Assembly (NCBI GenBank): GCA_027886175.1
Contig: JAJNNQ010000003.1
Span: 27,073,501 to 27,137,500, forward strand
Length of the DNA stretch: 64,000 bases
Direction: 5' to 3'
Source: Phylloscopus collybita
Taxonomy: Eukaryota > Chordata > Aves > Passeriformes > Phylloscopidae
Part shown: positions 23,516 through 37,077 of the stretch, piece by piece
How the letters are laid out: the number at the start of each line of letters is the position of its first letter
How positions within the stretch are numbered: position 1 is the stretch's first letter
Notes under the pieces: generated by a model
Databases searched by the model: none
What the model saw: the letters and a program-made list of their open reading frames with translations, nothing else
Told to the model about the DNA's origin: nothing
Position numbers and translations under genes: made by a program

Positions 23516-26300
23516 GTATTTGCTACTTCAGAGCCTCAGCTCTCAAGATCATTCTAATACAATTTCCAATGTCAGAGTGGGTGTAGAACTAACAAATTAC
23601 AGAACTGAAACAAAAATGTGTATGAAAAGAATGCTATAAAGGCTGAAAACCCCTCCTCTTGCCATAGTCAGGAAGCTTAGGAAACGTAGAAGGGTTTTGC
23701 TACAGATTACTGTCCCTGCTACTCTGACTCTCCAGGATAGAAAATGGGAAAAGCAGCAAAATAAATATGAAAGAAGAAAGTACCTTGGACATCGTTCCTG
23801 TTACTGGACTCAGCGGCATAAAAGAGGGATAAAAAAATTTTGAAAATTCTGAAGATTTTAAAAATAAGTCTTTTCTATTGTAAAATAACTTCAAAGAAAA
23901 GTTCAGTTGAGTTTTTGTCTTTGTGTAATAGAAACAGCTCTGCAGTTTTAAAATGTTAGGCTAAGCAACTGTTTGCTGGTTTTAAGCAGTTACATAACCA
24001 GGGGTGTTGGATGGGAGCCTCTTGCCCCTCTTACTCTGAAAAAGTAGATGTAACATAGGTAATAAACCACAAAAGGGATGAAAAAATAACCACCTCTCAC
24101 CCAAATAAATCATTCCTAATCCAATCTGAGCCACGGAATTCTTAAGTAATTCTGGGCAAGTCACTTAAACCGTAGATTTCCCAGAGGATCTCTTGTTTAC
24201 AGTCTTGCACAAACTCTGTGTGGCTCAAGACAACAGAGCAGTTATTGGAACCTGCTTCTCCCAGACTGAATGTTTTCCTTCTTTCTTAGCTGCTTTTTAA
24301 GTTTTCAGAGGTCTGCAATTTCCTTCCCTTGTTCCTGGGCCTTTTAATCCAATCAGAGGGGAACAGTCATTGTAGGATTAACATCTTTACCTGCCCTTGA
24401 AGCCCAACTTTTTCCAATCTGATAGAGATATAAAATTTGTCACTGAGTATGCATGGTTCAGTAGACTCATGTATACATATTTAGTAGACTAATTCCTCCT
24501 TGACCAAAAATCATTTCAGACTTCTACTTCAAACAAACAAAAAAGAAATAAATCTGTCATATTAATTCAGTTCCCTGATCGATCCCTCAGGGAAAGGGCC
24601 AGCATTGCTTTTAGTTTAAAAGCTCATAAGATGTGTTTAATTTGGTTCTGTAGTTATTTGTTCAGTATGCAGTGCAAATTTTTCTGGCTGCAGACATGGG
24701 ATATAGTAAACCTTTGCCTGGATAAATGTCCAACCTCTTTTAAGTTGGGGAGAAAGTTACTCTCTCATAAAGTTCAGACCTGCCAGACTCAATAACTCTA
24801 CAAAAATGTTCAGATGAAAATTGCTTCAAGCAATCCTAGTAGAAAGCCAGCACCTCACCCCTACTTTAAAGTTATGATCCTTATCATAATTAATTCAATA
24901 AAGAAGTAATGTACTTCAACCTAGGCATAGAGAATAATTTTCTGTCCTGGCTGGTATAAACTTTCAGCTAGGGATGTTTAAACTCTGGACCTGATCTTTC
25001 AGAGCAAATAATAAAATGCAGACCTAGAGCCTGCAGATTACAGCTGAAGTTGAACCATCACAAATATGTCATTCTGAGATGAAAAGGTACACTGGGTAGG
25101 AGTGATAAAAAGTGTAATACTATTTATAAATATAAGAAAGATGTTCTTTTACTGGCAAATTAAACACTAATAATATTTTTGAGCTGTGAATGCATTGAGG
25201 AGTAGGAATTTCTTTGTGATTCTTGTAAACTGACATACCTTGCATCTTAAATTTATAGTCAACATTTTTCTGCTGGTGAAAGAACAAATTCTCTGTCAAA
25301 CAAACCAAGACGTTTGAAAGACCCAATCTCAAGTGACTGAAGTATTTAACTTCTGGTTAAATTTTTTTACTTTTGCCTGAGTTACTGCTCGGCTGTCCCA
25401 GCCTTCTCCTTGCACTGCTGCCAGAGGCAGATCCTGCTGCAGAGAGGTGCTGAAACACCCCCAGAACAGGGAGCAGAGAGTGGCCTTCCCCTGCCTGGCC
25501 CTGTGAACATCTCCACTCTTTGTTCTGGAGAGGAACAGGCGCTGACCAGAGGAGCAGGGCTGAGTGAACACACCACAAACATCCCGCCTGCGCTGGCTGC
25601 TGTTTTCACACCTGCGTCTCACAGCAAGGGACCAGGGCTTGGACACTCACCTGAGCGCTCTTCCCTGATTTCCTGGGATATGTTAAAGCAAGTGGCCATT
25701 TGTTTGAGCAGCATAGATGCCACGGTGGAGCTGAGCCTGTACTTCTTTAAATGTTAGCTTTGATTTTATCAGCTCCTCTCCCATTCCGCCTCACTGCCCC
25801 CACTCGGGGCTGTGCTGCAGTGGGACACCACTTGCTGCAGTGTCAACAGTTCCAAAACACAGAAATTGCTTTTCCAAGGCATCTTGTCCAAAACAAATAT
25901 CCCCTTCTCACTGATTTAGTTTGATAGATGGATAATCCTTATGATGCATACTTAAAATACACATACTACTTTTATCCCATGTGAGAAATGTATTTTTATC
26001 CCAGTGTGCAAGGATTTGTCTGCTGCTTCTACTGCTTGTCCTTACTGTTACCTACATCAATTTGTATTTCATTCTCTCAGTTCTTACTGTACAGAGATTA
26101 ACAGTCTCTCTACCTTTAAAATAATGAGAGGTGCAAATTGCAGAACTACTAGGAAGTTCTTTGAAATATAATTTCAATTACATTCAAGCACAGGTACATT
26201 ATAAATGACAGTGGCATGTGTGGTTATAACAAGAGAATATGCCTGGTGCCCTGATTTGCAAATGCTCATTGAGGTGAAAAGTCCCAGTGACAAGGAGGAT
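23516..26300. other. non-coding DNA, no gene supported
   Basis: Largely AT-rich single-copy-looking sequence. A GC-richer island at about 25.38-25.65 kb gives four overlapping frames of 73-115 codons on both strands without any domain. No RNA gene or transposon seen. Confidence 0.5.
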
Positions 26301-27054
26301 TCATTTTGTTTTGCTCAATGAGGGAGAGTCTGTGGCATTTTAAGTCATTAAAAAACTCTCTTAACCACACCATTATATTAAAGAAAAAAAAAAAGAAATG
26401 GAAACCAAAGAAATCTTTAAAAGATGCTTTGAGTAAAATTTAAATTAAATGGTTTTTTTTCACGGAGATTTTCTGACTCAAAGCTGTTGCTGTGGGTCTG
26501 GCAGGATAAAACAAAAGCACATTATTAAGCTTTAAGAGCGCTTCTCACTTGGATTCTCTGTTGCTAGCAGTTGTGTTGTAAGTTACTTTTCCTCCACTGA
26601 GTAGCTTTTACACTGTGTGAGCAATTTCTGTCCTAGGAATTACAACTCTCAAGCTTCCTTGTGTGCATGACCAGGCTTGGATCACTGTCAGTAGATGTTA
26701 CTCTTTGGAAATATGTTGGTACACTTTTGCTGTTTTGAAAGTGACAGGGGATGAGATTTCAGGTTCTTTTACGCTGAATTACCTCCACTTTGGAAGTGTC
26801 TGAAATCAATCCGAGCTCACACATGTGTGCACACAACCACATCTTCTCCAAATTTAGCCCAGCAATTAAAGGCCTGAGAGCAGCTCGACTGATTGATCAG
26901 TTATTTACAGCACACACAAACCCAGAGCTGGAGGAAGTAAGTCAACACACCAGAGGCTGGTTGCTGTTACAACAAATCCCTTTTTGCCAGAATGTTTGAC
27001 CAACACTTGCAACCCTGCACCCCCACCCCCTTTGAGTCCCCCTTGGATTGATTA

Positions 27055-27092
27055 AATTGGCTCAAGATGACACCAATAATTGGCTCAAGATG
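27055..27092. repeat. short direct repeat, 15 bp twice, 23 bp apart
   Basis: AATTGGCTCAAGATG occurs at 27055-27069 and again at 27078-27092. Both copies are exact and separated by eight bases. They might be paired protein-binding sites or a chance duplication. Confidence 0.7.
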
Positions 27093-28761
27093 CCGCTTCG
27101 ACAGACCCAATGATCCATATCTTTGCATTCCCTAAAATCAGGCCTTTCAGCTCTGTGTTAGATTTAGGATGGTTTACATTGGCTCTGTCACAAACATTTT
27201 AATAAAGTCCCAGAGAAACCTCAAACTGGTGACATCATTGGATGGTGTTAAAAAAAAAAGTTCCACTTTGCTTGTTAGCCTTTATAATCCGATCAGAACC
27301 CTTTTTTCCACTTTATTTTGTCATTCCTTTATAACTCTCTGCAATTAGGACCGTGGTATTAAAAAGGAAAAAAAAAATTAATATTAGCTATAAGGAGAAA
27401 ACAATTGTAACTATTTTGACATCAAGTAGTGAAAGGAAAAAAGGCAAGCTTAAACATTCCCTGTGTCTTAATGGCAGGAGCCTGAAACTGCTGGGTGTAT
27501 TATTTTTGAACTATTAGGTGAATTAATTACAAGGAGACTGTTGGCTGTTCTCATGAGACTGTTGTATAAAATAAATATTGTCATCAAGCTCACTGGAAAG
27601 GCTACTACTCATTTAAGTACTTTTAGAAAATAAGTTGCAAATCCTTCAGCGCGTCCCCAGACCGTGCATGTGCCTGGCTTCAGACAACGGGGCCTGACTC
27701 TCCCGCAGTTTATGTGCACAGAAAGGCAAAAACATCCCACCTCCATCCCAGGAGCAGTGCCAGTCCGAGGCCTGGGGCTGCTCAGAACCTCTCCCAAGCC
27801 AGTTGTCTGTTTTTTCCTGAGTGCAGATTTTTAGCAATTAGCGTTTTCCATCGTTAATTCCCGTCCACCTCAAGAGCGGAGCTGCCGCGGAGCTGCAGCA
27901 CGCAGCATTCCTGTTATCTGATACCCAGGCTCCTTGGGCTTTCCAGTTCTTTGAGTTTAAACAGATGACAGTCCTTGTGTCATCAGATGTTATTACTTAA
28001 TTACTTCTAGCAGTGGACTTTATATAAAAAGGATACTCTGAGTATTTTTTTCCACAGCACGTTGGAAAATTTGACGTGTTTCTCCTTCTCGGGCTCAAAG
28101 GCGGACTTCACGTCCCGAATTTCCACACAATTGTCCTTAAAAATATAAAAAACCCCAAGTAAATGAAAACTAAAGTCTACACCCAGTTGAGAGCACAGGA
28201 ACAGCCTGCCTTGCTGTGGTGCCAGGATTTCCTGTGAAATCTTATTCATAAAGCAGTAGCACCCTGACCCTACAGCACAGTCCAACAGCCACTGATGCTA
28301 AAGGGCTGTCCTGGTATGTGGATGGTACTCCAAGCCCTCATCCCAAAGGCTGCACTGACTTGTGGGTGATGCTCCAAGCCCTCATAATTGGAACCCAGAA
28401 CAGAGCAGGGCAGTGGAAGAGGGAGCAGAGAGATAGGAAATCACTGGCTTAAGGTCAGCAGCAGAGACAGCATCTGAACCCTGGGTTCTCCTCCTCATGG
28501 TGGGAGAAAATTTCATTTGAAATCATTCATTCATTTGAAATCAGCAAATTTCCTGCCCCACATGTGCCAGGCCTGGCTGTCCCTCACACGGGGCAGGGGA
28601 CACTCAGAGGGTCACAGGGACAGAGAGGAGCCCACAGGCACTCCCTGAGCTGCTTCCTCCTCCCAGCTCCTTCACGCAGAAGGTGCTGCAGAGCACCAGG
28701 GCTGGGGTTTGCCTTGGTCCTTCCTAAAGCAAACCCCGAGTCCAGGTGCTTGGCTGGTGGT

Positions 28762-28900
28762 CAGCACATCCTCAGCCCCATTTTCCACTCCTCACCCAGC
28801 ACATCCTCAGCCCCATTTTCCCCTCCTCACCCAGCACATCCTCAGCCCCAGTTTCCCCTCCTCACCCAGCACATCCTCAGCCCAGTTTCCCCTCCTCACC
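28762..28900. repeat. 35-bp tandem repeat, 4 units
   Basis: Units start at 28762, 28797, 28832 and 28867, each with CAGCACATCCTCAGCCC followed by a TTTCC and CTCCTCACC part. The last unit is one base shorter. Two plus-strand frames of 99 and 150 codons run through it and are not supported as genes. Confidence 0.93.
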
Positions 28901-29304
28901 AAGGGACAGGCAGCCTGCCTGATTCCTGCAGCCACTCCGAGCTCCTTCCAAAAGCCAAGTACAAAGAAAGGGGCTTTGCTATCAAAACACAGAAATATTT
29001 ATTTTTAACACGTTAGTTAAAAACTCGATGGCATGCTTTAGTCACCTAAAAAAATAAACCAGCTTTCAAAACTAAATCAGCTTGCTCAACAGACATAATG
29101 CTTACAACCAGTGTAAGTCCATAATGATACTGTTACACAAATACTAGGGAAATAGAACGTTTTTTCTCATTCTGTTCTTTTCCAGCATTCTTTACAACAC
29201 TGAGGTAAAACACAAATACTTTAAAAAAAGCCTGTTTTATAGAAATATTTCTAGTAAATCTGAAAAGCCTTACTCTTTTCTTCTTTTGGTTTTGGTGGGT
29301 TTTC

Positions 29305-29306
29305 TT

Positions 29307-29357
<51 letters not shown>
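29305..29357. repeat. long T homopolymer (T14, C, T38)
   Basis: A run of 14 T, one C and then 38 T without interruption. No polyadenylation signal (TTTATT on this strand) lies just to the right and no flanking duplication was found, so it does not look like the tail of a retroposed transcript. Confidence 0.9.
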
Positions 29358-29358
<1 letters not shown>

Positions 29359-31999
29359 GTAAGAAAAAACACACCAGGATAACTGCAAGCATATTTCCAA
29401 AATAAAACAAAAAAGGTGATTTTCCAGGTTTCAATATGTAACAGCTTTTAAAATTATCCAATACGCTGCCTTGATTCTGTACAAATGTTCCCTTCCTTCA
29501 AAGAGACAAAAAAGCATGTACTGCCAGATCTGATTGTATGTCGAGAGTGGATCTGATCCCCTTGTCACTAAGGTTACTAATCAAATTTCCATCCAATATG
29601 CTCATGCAGGATTTCCTGATCAAACACTTAAATCTGCCCCCTCTGCACCCCCATTAGCTAACATGTTTTATATGTAGCGGGGTCATCAAAAGTGTAATTC
29701 CCCTAAAGAAACCTAATCCTGCCCCCTTGTCAACCAGCAGATAGCTCATAATGCTCTGTATCCCACACTTTCTGAGCATCAAGAGCGTAGCAGAAATTAA
29801 AATCTTATTTTAATCTGGCAGCAGATGTTCCAAACAAAGGTGCCGCGTCCGCGCATTTCAGACCCGTCAGGTGAAGAAATAAGGAAGTTTCCAGTAAGAT
29901 TAGCTGGGGGCTGGCCAGAAAAACACCGAGTGGGTTTTTTGTTTCTGTTTGGGCTGAGTGAGTGTCCTGCAGCACGCCACAAAAGGAGGTTGCACAGGAT
30001 CATTTCCCTGGTGAAGTGATGGTCTGGGGGAGCAGCGCGGGGCTGTGCCGGTGGCTGCTCACAGCTCCTCACACTTCCCTCTCCTGCCTGCATCCCTACA
30101 GCCCTGTGCTCTCAACACTCACTCAGTGAACACACACTTTTTGCACTGCTGTTCTTTCATAGGAGGAAAAAAAACAAACCCCAACCTAAAGCACAGGAGG
30201 AAAACTCTCAAATTGATTTCAAAAATCAGAGCTCGATTTCCCTGCGGACAGGATTCAGCCCTGTTAGTGAGGGTGGCTTTCATTCTCAAGACCACCTTTT
30301 AAATTTTTAATAATAAAATTCAAGCCTTGAAGACTTGGTTCGAGATTTTTACTCTTGTTAACTCGTTTCTAAGAGGTTGAATAAGAATTTGCACTAAAGA
30401 AATACAACTTCCATGGTGATCCTTTTGGAAGCCCGTGTGGGTGTATTTTTCTCCTTTCTCTGTCGTTTTTTGTTTTTTTTTTTTCCCTGAGCAATGGTCA
30501 CAATCAGAGCAGAAGAAGTGGGTCAGGAAATTTAACCTGACTGGTCGAACTCTGGGCTGAATCTGTAAGGTCTGCAAGGCCTGGCTTTGTCAGAGCTCTG
30601 TGGATTACATACATCTGAGTGGCAAAACAGATTTAAAATGCTGTCCATTTCAACTTAACATTTGCCCCAGACACTGCAGAATTTCCATGAGTACCAACCC
30701 CAGTGCCTCAGCTTTCGCAGCCACCACCGCTGGTATCCAAATGGAATTGTTAATTGCACGTGTGGGAGTTAATTTTTTTTCTCTCTGACTCACTGTCCTT
30801 TAACAGATTTTTAATTTGTGAAGAGAACAAGTGCAAGGCAATCCCCGTGCTTTCACTTTTAGTGAGTGGCATTTTTATGAAGTGGATTTATAACGCTGAC
30901 AGATCTGAATAATGCTTCACCTGGAATTCTGTGGGACCCTTTAGAAATGCTTTAAGTGTAATCAGTCCAACTACTGTATATGGTAAGAAAATGTATTTTA
31001 AGCATATAAATACCATTTTGAAAAATGTCGGTTGAGTTTCGTGATTTTATTGCTTTTTAAATGACTTACTGAGTGGAGTTAAAGAGAAGAAGAAAGGGGT
31101 GATTTAATTTACTTCATATTTTTCTGGACAATATCTCTAATGGAAAACAAGTAGATGGCTTTTGCTTTAACTAGAACCAAATTTAATATGAGAGTGTATG
31201 AGAACAAATTCAACAACAAAACTAAAAACTTTAAAAAAGAAAACACTCATTATGCTGAATTTTTTTTTTTTTTTTCAAAACCAGTTTTTTTCAGGTTCTT
31301 TCTCTGATACCACAGAATTCTTTCTCTGGTAGGCATATTTTTAAACACTGAAAATATAATAATTTTCTAGGTGCTGTCTGAAGATGTTTAAATGAACTGC
31401 TAAGATTTTAGTTCCAAAGAACTTAACCAAGGGTTTGGAAGAACAGTTTTATTAGAACAAATTAAGTTAAAAAAAATAATATATATATATATATAATGTG
31501 GGGATTGCAAATTCTTATTTCTATGTGTAGAAAAATCATTTGTTTAATTGTCAACTCAGAATTTTCAATTGGTGTGCTAGCCTGAAATCCTCCATTTGAC
31601 ACGAATAACACTCTCATTTAATATCTTCAGCTTCTTTTTGATTCCCAGCATATCAGCATGCTTCGAGGCTGGAAAGGGAAAGAACTGAGTGACTTTGCAA
31701 ACAGTAACATGAGTCCTGACCAGAGATTTCAGATGCAAACAGAGATGAGTTATGCAAACGCAGCTGATGTTGCATCATACTCCCAAATCTTCTCCAAAGC
31801 AGCTCCATGTCAGAGGGCTGTGCTGGGAGAACGGGCTCTTGTGAAAGTGTGTCTGATTAAAAAATGTTACAATAATTGCAGTTTACTGCAACATCTGACA
31901 GATCATTACATTTCCTTGCAGCGAGCAAAGATTTTAGATTCCGTTTTTGGTTGTTTCATTTTAAGCTACAGCTCAATTTGATATATTACTTTTAAGAAT

Positions 32000-33714
32000 T
32001 GCTTTCCCAATTTTTTTTTTTTTTCCAACACAAAGCATTTTCTGATTTCAGTGCACCCTGAGCTAGAGATACAAGCAGACCTTTTCCAAGTGGCAGAAGC
32101 CTTGATGCTCACAGAAGGAGCATTTGTTTAATATGATCTGTGCTAGAATTTCTGAAGTGATGGAAGTTTCTGCACAGGGCTGGAGAGGAGCACCAGGCAA
32201 ATACTGCAAGTCACCAAGTGTGTCTGTAACTGAATGGAAATACAAGAGAGGGAAACATCACAGACATCTGACAGAAGGAAATGCAGCTCCTAGGGGTGCT
32301 CCTGGTCATGAACTGGTGCAAAATACCAAAAAGGTAACTCCTCAGACTTGGTGCAAATTCTGGAATATCACTGTGCAGCTGAGAAGGCACCACTGGCCTA
32401 ATGAAGCTCCACAGTATTTAATCAGTTGACAACACAAGTGACTACAAAAATCAGCCAAAATGATGAATATTAGCAAGGACTCGGTGATAACTCAGCTGGA
32501 GAACAGACCCCAAAGGTGCAGAACAAAAAAAACCTGTCACTAGGGCTTTATGTGACATGTTATATATGGCTACAGCACTGCAGGGACTGACCTGAGGACC
32601 AGGGACACGCCTTGGAGGTAATTGATTCACACAGAGGGAGTATCAAATTAATATTAGAAATGTTGTGCACGTATGTATGCTTGGCTTATGTTTTTATGTT
32701 CCATCGATGTGTTTCATAGGAGAATAATGAACTTTAGTTCATACACACAGCCTTTTAAATTATTTTGCAGTAACAAAGACGTCGCAGAGCAATCTATAAT
32801 TATAGAAAATATACAATTTCAATGATGTCCAGGAAAGCTCGCTGTGGTTGTGCCCCACTGAGCTGATATCATCAGGGAGAGAACAGGCAGAGTTCACATC
32901 TCTGAACATCACAGCCACTTCTCTCATTCGAGCTGCTCTCCCCTGTATTTCTCTGCTAGCTTTGTTGGAGTCACCCCTCCTGCATGGCCAGGTGAATGCC
33001 CAGGGCTCCTGTGGGTCAGCCCCGTGCTGGGGCTGTGGGACTGAGCTCCACACACTGCAGCCACACAGGAGCTGCCAGGGACAGAAACTTGAGAGGCAAA
33101 AGCCCAAGCTCAGCTTTCCTAACCTGAAAGCCTGCATGTGGCAGACCAGACAGACAGACAGACAGACACACCACGCTGTTCTGCTGCTGTTGGTCTCTCT
33201 GTTCAGTGCAGAATCCCCCTTTTCCACCCTGGCTGGGTTGCACTGAGCCCTCGTTCCCCCCCAGCAGCCTGCTGACCCTGGGAAGGTGTGCACTGCTCCC
33301 AGGCACTGCTCCAGGCAGGAGGGACACTCCTCACCACAAACCACAGAGGAAAAGGTCACTGGTACTCCTCTCTAAGCCTTCCCTCCTCTGCCCACCTTGG
33401 TCTCCTTAAAAACAATAAGATCTCCAACCCCCTAAGTGTTTGATGTACCTGTAGCTCATCCTGACAGGCATTTATTCAGAGGGGCCATCTGCTTCAATGA
33501 AACTCAACCCAACTGTCAGGCTGCCTGAAAATTGAACTCGGAATTTTCTGCTGCAGCCTGAAGTAAAACAGAAGTTGCAGGCTCTGACTTTTCCCGTGGT
33601 GCTGCTGTGTAAATTTGTTCATTGTTGGAGCTTTTCAAATCCAGAAAATAAACCAGCTCCTGGCAGAGGACACAGGGCAGAAGGAGCAGGAAGGCCAGAG
33701 TGTTGTGTGCCATG
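32000..33714. other. non-coding DNA, no gene supported
   Basis: No exon recognised. A (CAGA)6 microsatellite lies at 33147-33170. A 199-codon minus-strand frame (32760-33359) reads through this microsatellite and a GC-rich stretch, and has no domain. Confidence 0.5.
33147..33170. repeat. (CAGA)n microsatellite, about 6 units
   Basis: Tandem CAGA tetranucleotides, nearly perfect, between unrelated flanks. Confidence 0.85.
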
Positions 33715-33829
33715 GGAACACGTTTTTCTTTGAAAGAGAAGCCAGGCTGTGAAAACGAGGTGGCACTGAAGGAGCACTTGCACCTCTCCAATTCCTTGCT
33801 CTCTTCTCCTGCACGTCAATCAAATGGAG
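33715..33829. repeat. 115-bp interspersed repeat, copy 1
   Basis: Matches 38861-38975 in the same orientation with 8 mismatches and no gaps (about 93 %). It contains AAGCCAGGCTGTGAAAAC and GGAGCACTTGCACCTCT. The similarity stops fairly abruptly on both sides. No LTR ends, A tail or flanking duplication is seen. It is either an unnamed dispersed repeat or an older local duplication. Confidence 0.8.
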
Positions 33830-36800
33830 CACGTGTGTTCCAAACCATCCCTCCTCACACCCACAGTGCATCAGGCTAAAAAAACAGCCTTAAAATGCAA
33901 ATGGTCAAGAGTAAAAGGCAAAGTGGTAAAATGCAAAGGTTTCCTGGGAAGGCTGTGAGTAACTCTGTGAGTTCTGTATCTCCTGTTCCAGGCCAAAAGG
34001 TAAATATTTCTTGTTGGTTGATTGTGTTTAAAGAACAGAAGGCTTCATAGCAGAAGTCTCACATGTTTGGTTTAGACAGGAATATTTTGATTGTGAAGAG
34101 GGAGGTTTTGGTACTCTCTGTTAATTGTTTAAAAACAGATATGCGGTAGAGACAGTAGAGAACAAAAGCAAAGGACATTTTCTTCTCTAAACAAGCTTTC
34201 CTTTATTTTCTACTTGTTTTGTCCACTGCAAATGAGAGGATTTATAATGGGTTTTTCTTTTCTTGTTTGCTTGTGTCTTGATCAGAAATAGCTGCCTGGC
34301 TAATAAATTTTGTATAATTTTTTTTTAAAAAACCCATCTTTAAGAAGTCCCCTATTTTATGTCTAAGGAAACAGACAATTTTTGTTGGTATTTGTGGAGT
34401 AAGAATTTGAATATATTTGCTTAGACATTTCCCTCAAAATTTATAAAACCCCAAAATTACCAAAATACAAATACAGAAGAGAGAAACCTAATCCTGGAAT
34501 CTCTAATCAAAGAATAACTTTTTTTTTTCTTTTTTTTTTTTTTGCATAGTGACACTTTGGCTTCAGGGAAATAATAATTTATGTTTTGTCAGTTACTGCG
34601 TTTTCCCCACAGTTGCTTTTTTAATGGTTGAAATTAAATTAGTTAGATTAGACATTCTGTTACTCTGTGAGAAACAAGGTAGAAAGCAGTCCAGCTTCAG
34701 TTACAAAATACACAACCAAATCTGCTTGTTCTGCCTCGTGTCATAAATATGGCCACAGGGCACTTTGAATGGGTTCTGTGTTCAAAAGAAAAAAAACAGG
34801 AGAAATACTGAAAAGTGTGAGTCTGGGAAAATAATAATATTATCTTCCTTCTCAATGGGAATTTCATCGAAATAAAATCTGTGAATTTCAGCCTCTGCTG
34901 CAGTCCTGCAGCACCTGAAGATGCAGAGCAAGCTGGAAACTCCAATCCATAATCCAATCATCAGAAAAGCTAAAGTGAAATTGAAAGGGAAGGAGCAGGG
35001 CAGCGTGGCTGATGAGGAATTGCACGTCCCCCTCAGCAAAGCCCACCAGGGCAGTGCAGAAAGGAGGAGCTCCCACTGGAGGATCTGCCAGGAAGCAAGA
35101 GGCACTCATGAAACTGAGCACCCTCCTTCAATCACTGGCAGGAATCATCTCTTGGAGGAGAAAGGAACAGACAATGAAATATCTGCCTCTGAAAGCTGAA
35201 GGTGCTGCAGCTCCTTGCTGGAGTGGAGGCAGGAGCAGGGGTGGCTTTGGTTCTTTGCAGGGCACAGGGCAAGGGCTGAGCCTGACAGGCAGGCAGGGAA
35301 GTCGCTGCAACTCTTTCACTGGCAGCTGCTGGACACTGAGCTTTGGAAATGGGAGCTGGCTGTGCAGGCTCCTGGGATCAAAAGCACCAAATCCCCTCGT
35401 GCTGGTCCCATTCCAGGTGTCTGTGCAGACTGCTGCATGTGTGTTTGGATGCGACAGGAACACACTGCACACAGCATGGGGGAGTCCTGCCAAACAGGGT
35501 ACTTCCCAACTCTGGCCCAGCAGTGGCAGAATGGAAACAAATAAACAAGTGACTGGAGAAAGTTATTCATTTATGTGCTGCAGCTTCCCTCCCAATCCTG
35601 AGGCTGGCAGACAGGGCTGACAGAAGTTCAGCTCTTTGCTCCAGGAAAACCAACCTGCAACGAGCAGTGATCCTGTCCCCAGTGCCCAGAGACATTGCAA
35701 ACACACTGTGACTCTTTCCTGGTGGAGATTCCATCTGTGCCAATGCCAAAATGAGCTTTAATTTCAGCACTGGAACTTCCCAGTTGCGCTGGAAGCCTGG
35801 TGTAGGGACACGTCCAGGCCACAAGGGCTGCTGAGATGCTGGGCAAGGAGGGATGCTGCACACTTGGATTTGAATTGCACCTCCCTGAGGGGCACCCAGC
35901 TGAAGAGAAGGGATTTCTGTCACTACTTCTGCAGCAGCTGCTGAGCAGGATCCCAGTACAAAGCCTTCCAACATGAGAACACTGCTGCCTGTGCAGGGCA
36001 GGAACCACTCCAGCTGACAAGAGCTTGATCCACACAGCCCCAGCCCCCAGGAACCATTACTGGGCTCCCTTTAATTCCCACTGCAGACAGGCTCCTGCCC
36101 AATGAAGCCCAGGGGTCTCTCCTCTGCCTCTCATTTCCCAGCCAGGGAGGTCCTTTCAATCTCCTCCACGAGCTGAGTGCCAAGGAAGGGGTCAGCCATT
36201 TGCTAAAATGTGGGGTTCAGTCATCACTCCCTGCTTTTTGCTTTCCAAAAAGGATTTGGGAGAAAGAGGGGCAGTGGGACAAGAGCAGATCAGAAAAGGA
36301 AGAAGGAGGAGAAGAGAACAATCACTGAGCAGTTCTAGCAGGAAGGTATTTCAGGAGAGGGAAATCACTCTCTACAAGCCATGTGAGTGGTTTTGGGTGG
36401 TGTTTATAGCCAAGGAGAGGAAAGAAGGTGAGGAAAAGCTGTCTGCCAATAGACACACGCTGGATTCCTCAGTGCAGGGGCTGCAAACCTTCTCCAGTGC
36501 ATGGACAGGGGGCCAAACCCCAGGAACCCTTGGTATGAAAGCCCTAATTAGGACAACTTGATCATCCTGCCTCCAAGAGGTTGGAGCCTTTTCCAAGTCT
36601 GCTCTGAACACCAAGGCTGCTGTACAACACAGAGGTGGTAAATGCAGAGAGCAGCAGCTCTGACTGAGAAATGATCATTTCCAATCTGGTAAATGGACCC
36701 TGTCAGTTCTAATACACATTTCAGCACTACCTTTCCAAAACCCATGAAAATCTATTTATTTTTAGGTGTAGCCACAGAGAAATATGCAAATATCTTCCAT

Positions 36801-37077
36801 GTGCCTGTATTAAATTTTATTTATTGATTTTTTTTTCATTTAAGACTTTGTTTTTATTTTACAGCAACTAACAGCATTTTTTTCTTTTTAAAATGACAAC
36901 CACACCAAACAGAGCCCCACTGACCCTCAAAGGCAATTTGCATATGGTAAAAAAGCAGAAATCCTTTTATTGATAAATAATAAGCTTAATATTGTAGGTT
37001 TCTGCCTAAAAGTAGCTCAACATACCCAGAGATGAGAAAAAAATCTGAAAGAAAGAGAAAAGTATGGAAAAAAGCAC
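33830..37077. other. non-coding DNA, no gene supported
   Basis: No exon recognised. T-rich runs lie near 34519-34545. A 202-codon plus-strand frame (35012-35620) and several overlapping minus frames lie in GC-richer sequence and look like chance: they occur in three phases on both strands and show no domain. Confidence 0.5.

Larger units (their letters stand above)
26300..31999. other. repeat-poor block with retained CpG, possible conserved regulatory DNA
   Basis: Apart from one small tandem array (28762-28900) and one long T run (29320-29357) this block is free of recognisable repeats. It has local clusters of CpG (about 27645-27905, 28060-28125 and 29835-30050), whereas CpG is scarce elsewhere in the window. 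Homeodomain-type cores such as AATTAATTA are frequent (for example near 27521). There is no credible coding frame. These traits are typical of conserved non-coding elements near developmental genes, but conservation itself cannot be seen from one sequence. Confidence 0.35.

Noticed and set aside
29133..29461. Poly-Lys or poly-Phe frames and a possible retropseudogene tail
   Set aside because: They derive from the T homopolymer; no polyadenylation signal, gene-like body or target-site duplication was found next to the run.
32760..33359. 199-codon minus-strand frame with Cys-rich part
   Set aside because: The Cys/Leu-rich part comes from the CAGA microsatellite and GC-rich sequence; overlapping frames are open on the other strand as well and no domain is visible.
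34782..35105. 107-codon minus-strand frame with hydrophobic stretches resembling membrane segments
   Set aside because: The hydrophobicity follows from T-rich codons, the frame ends in poly-Phe from a simple A run, and plus frames overlap it fully.
35012..35620. 202-codon plus-strand frame
   Set aside because: Several frames on both strands are open together in a GC-richer stretch; there is no domain and no splice context.
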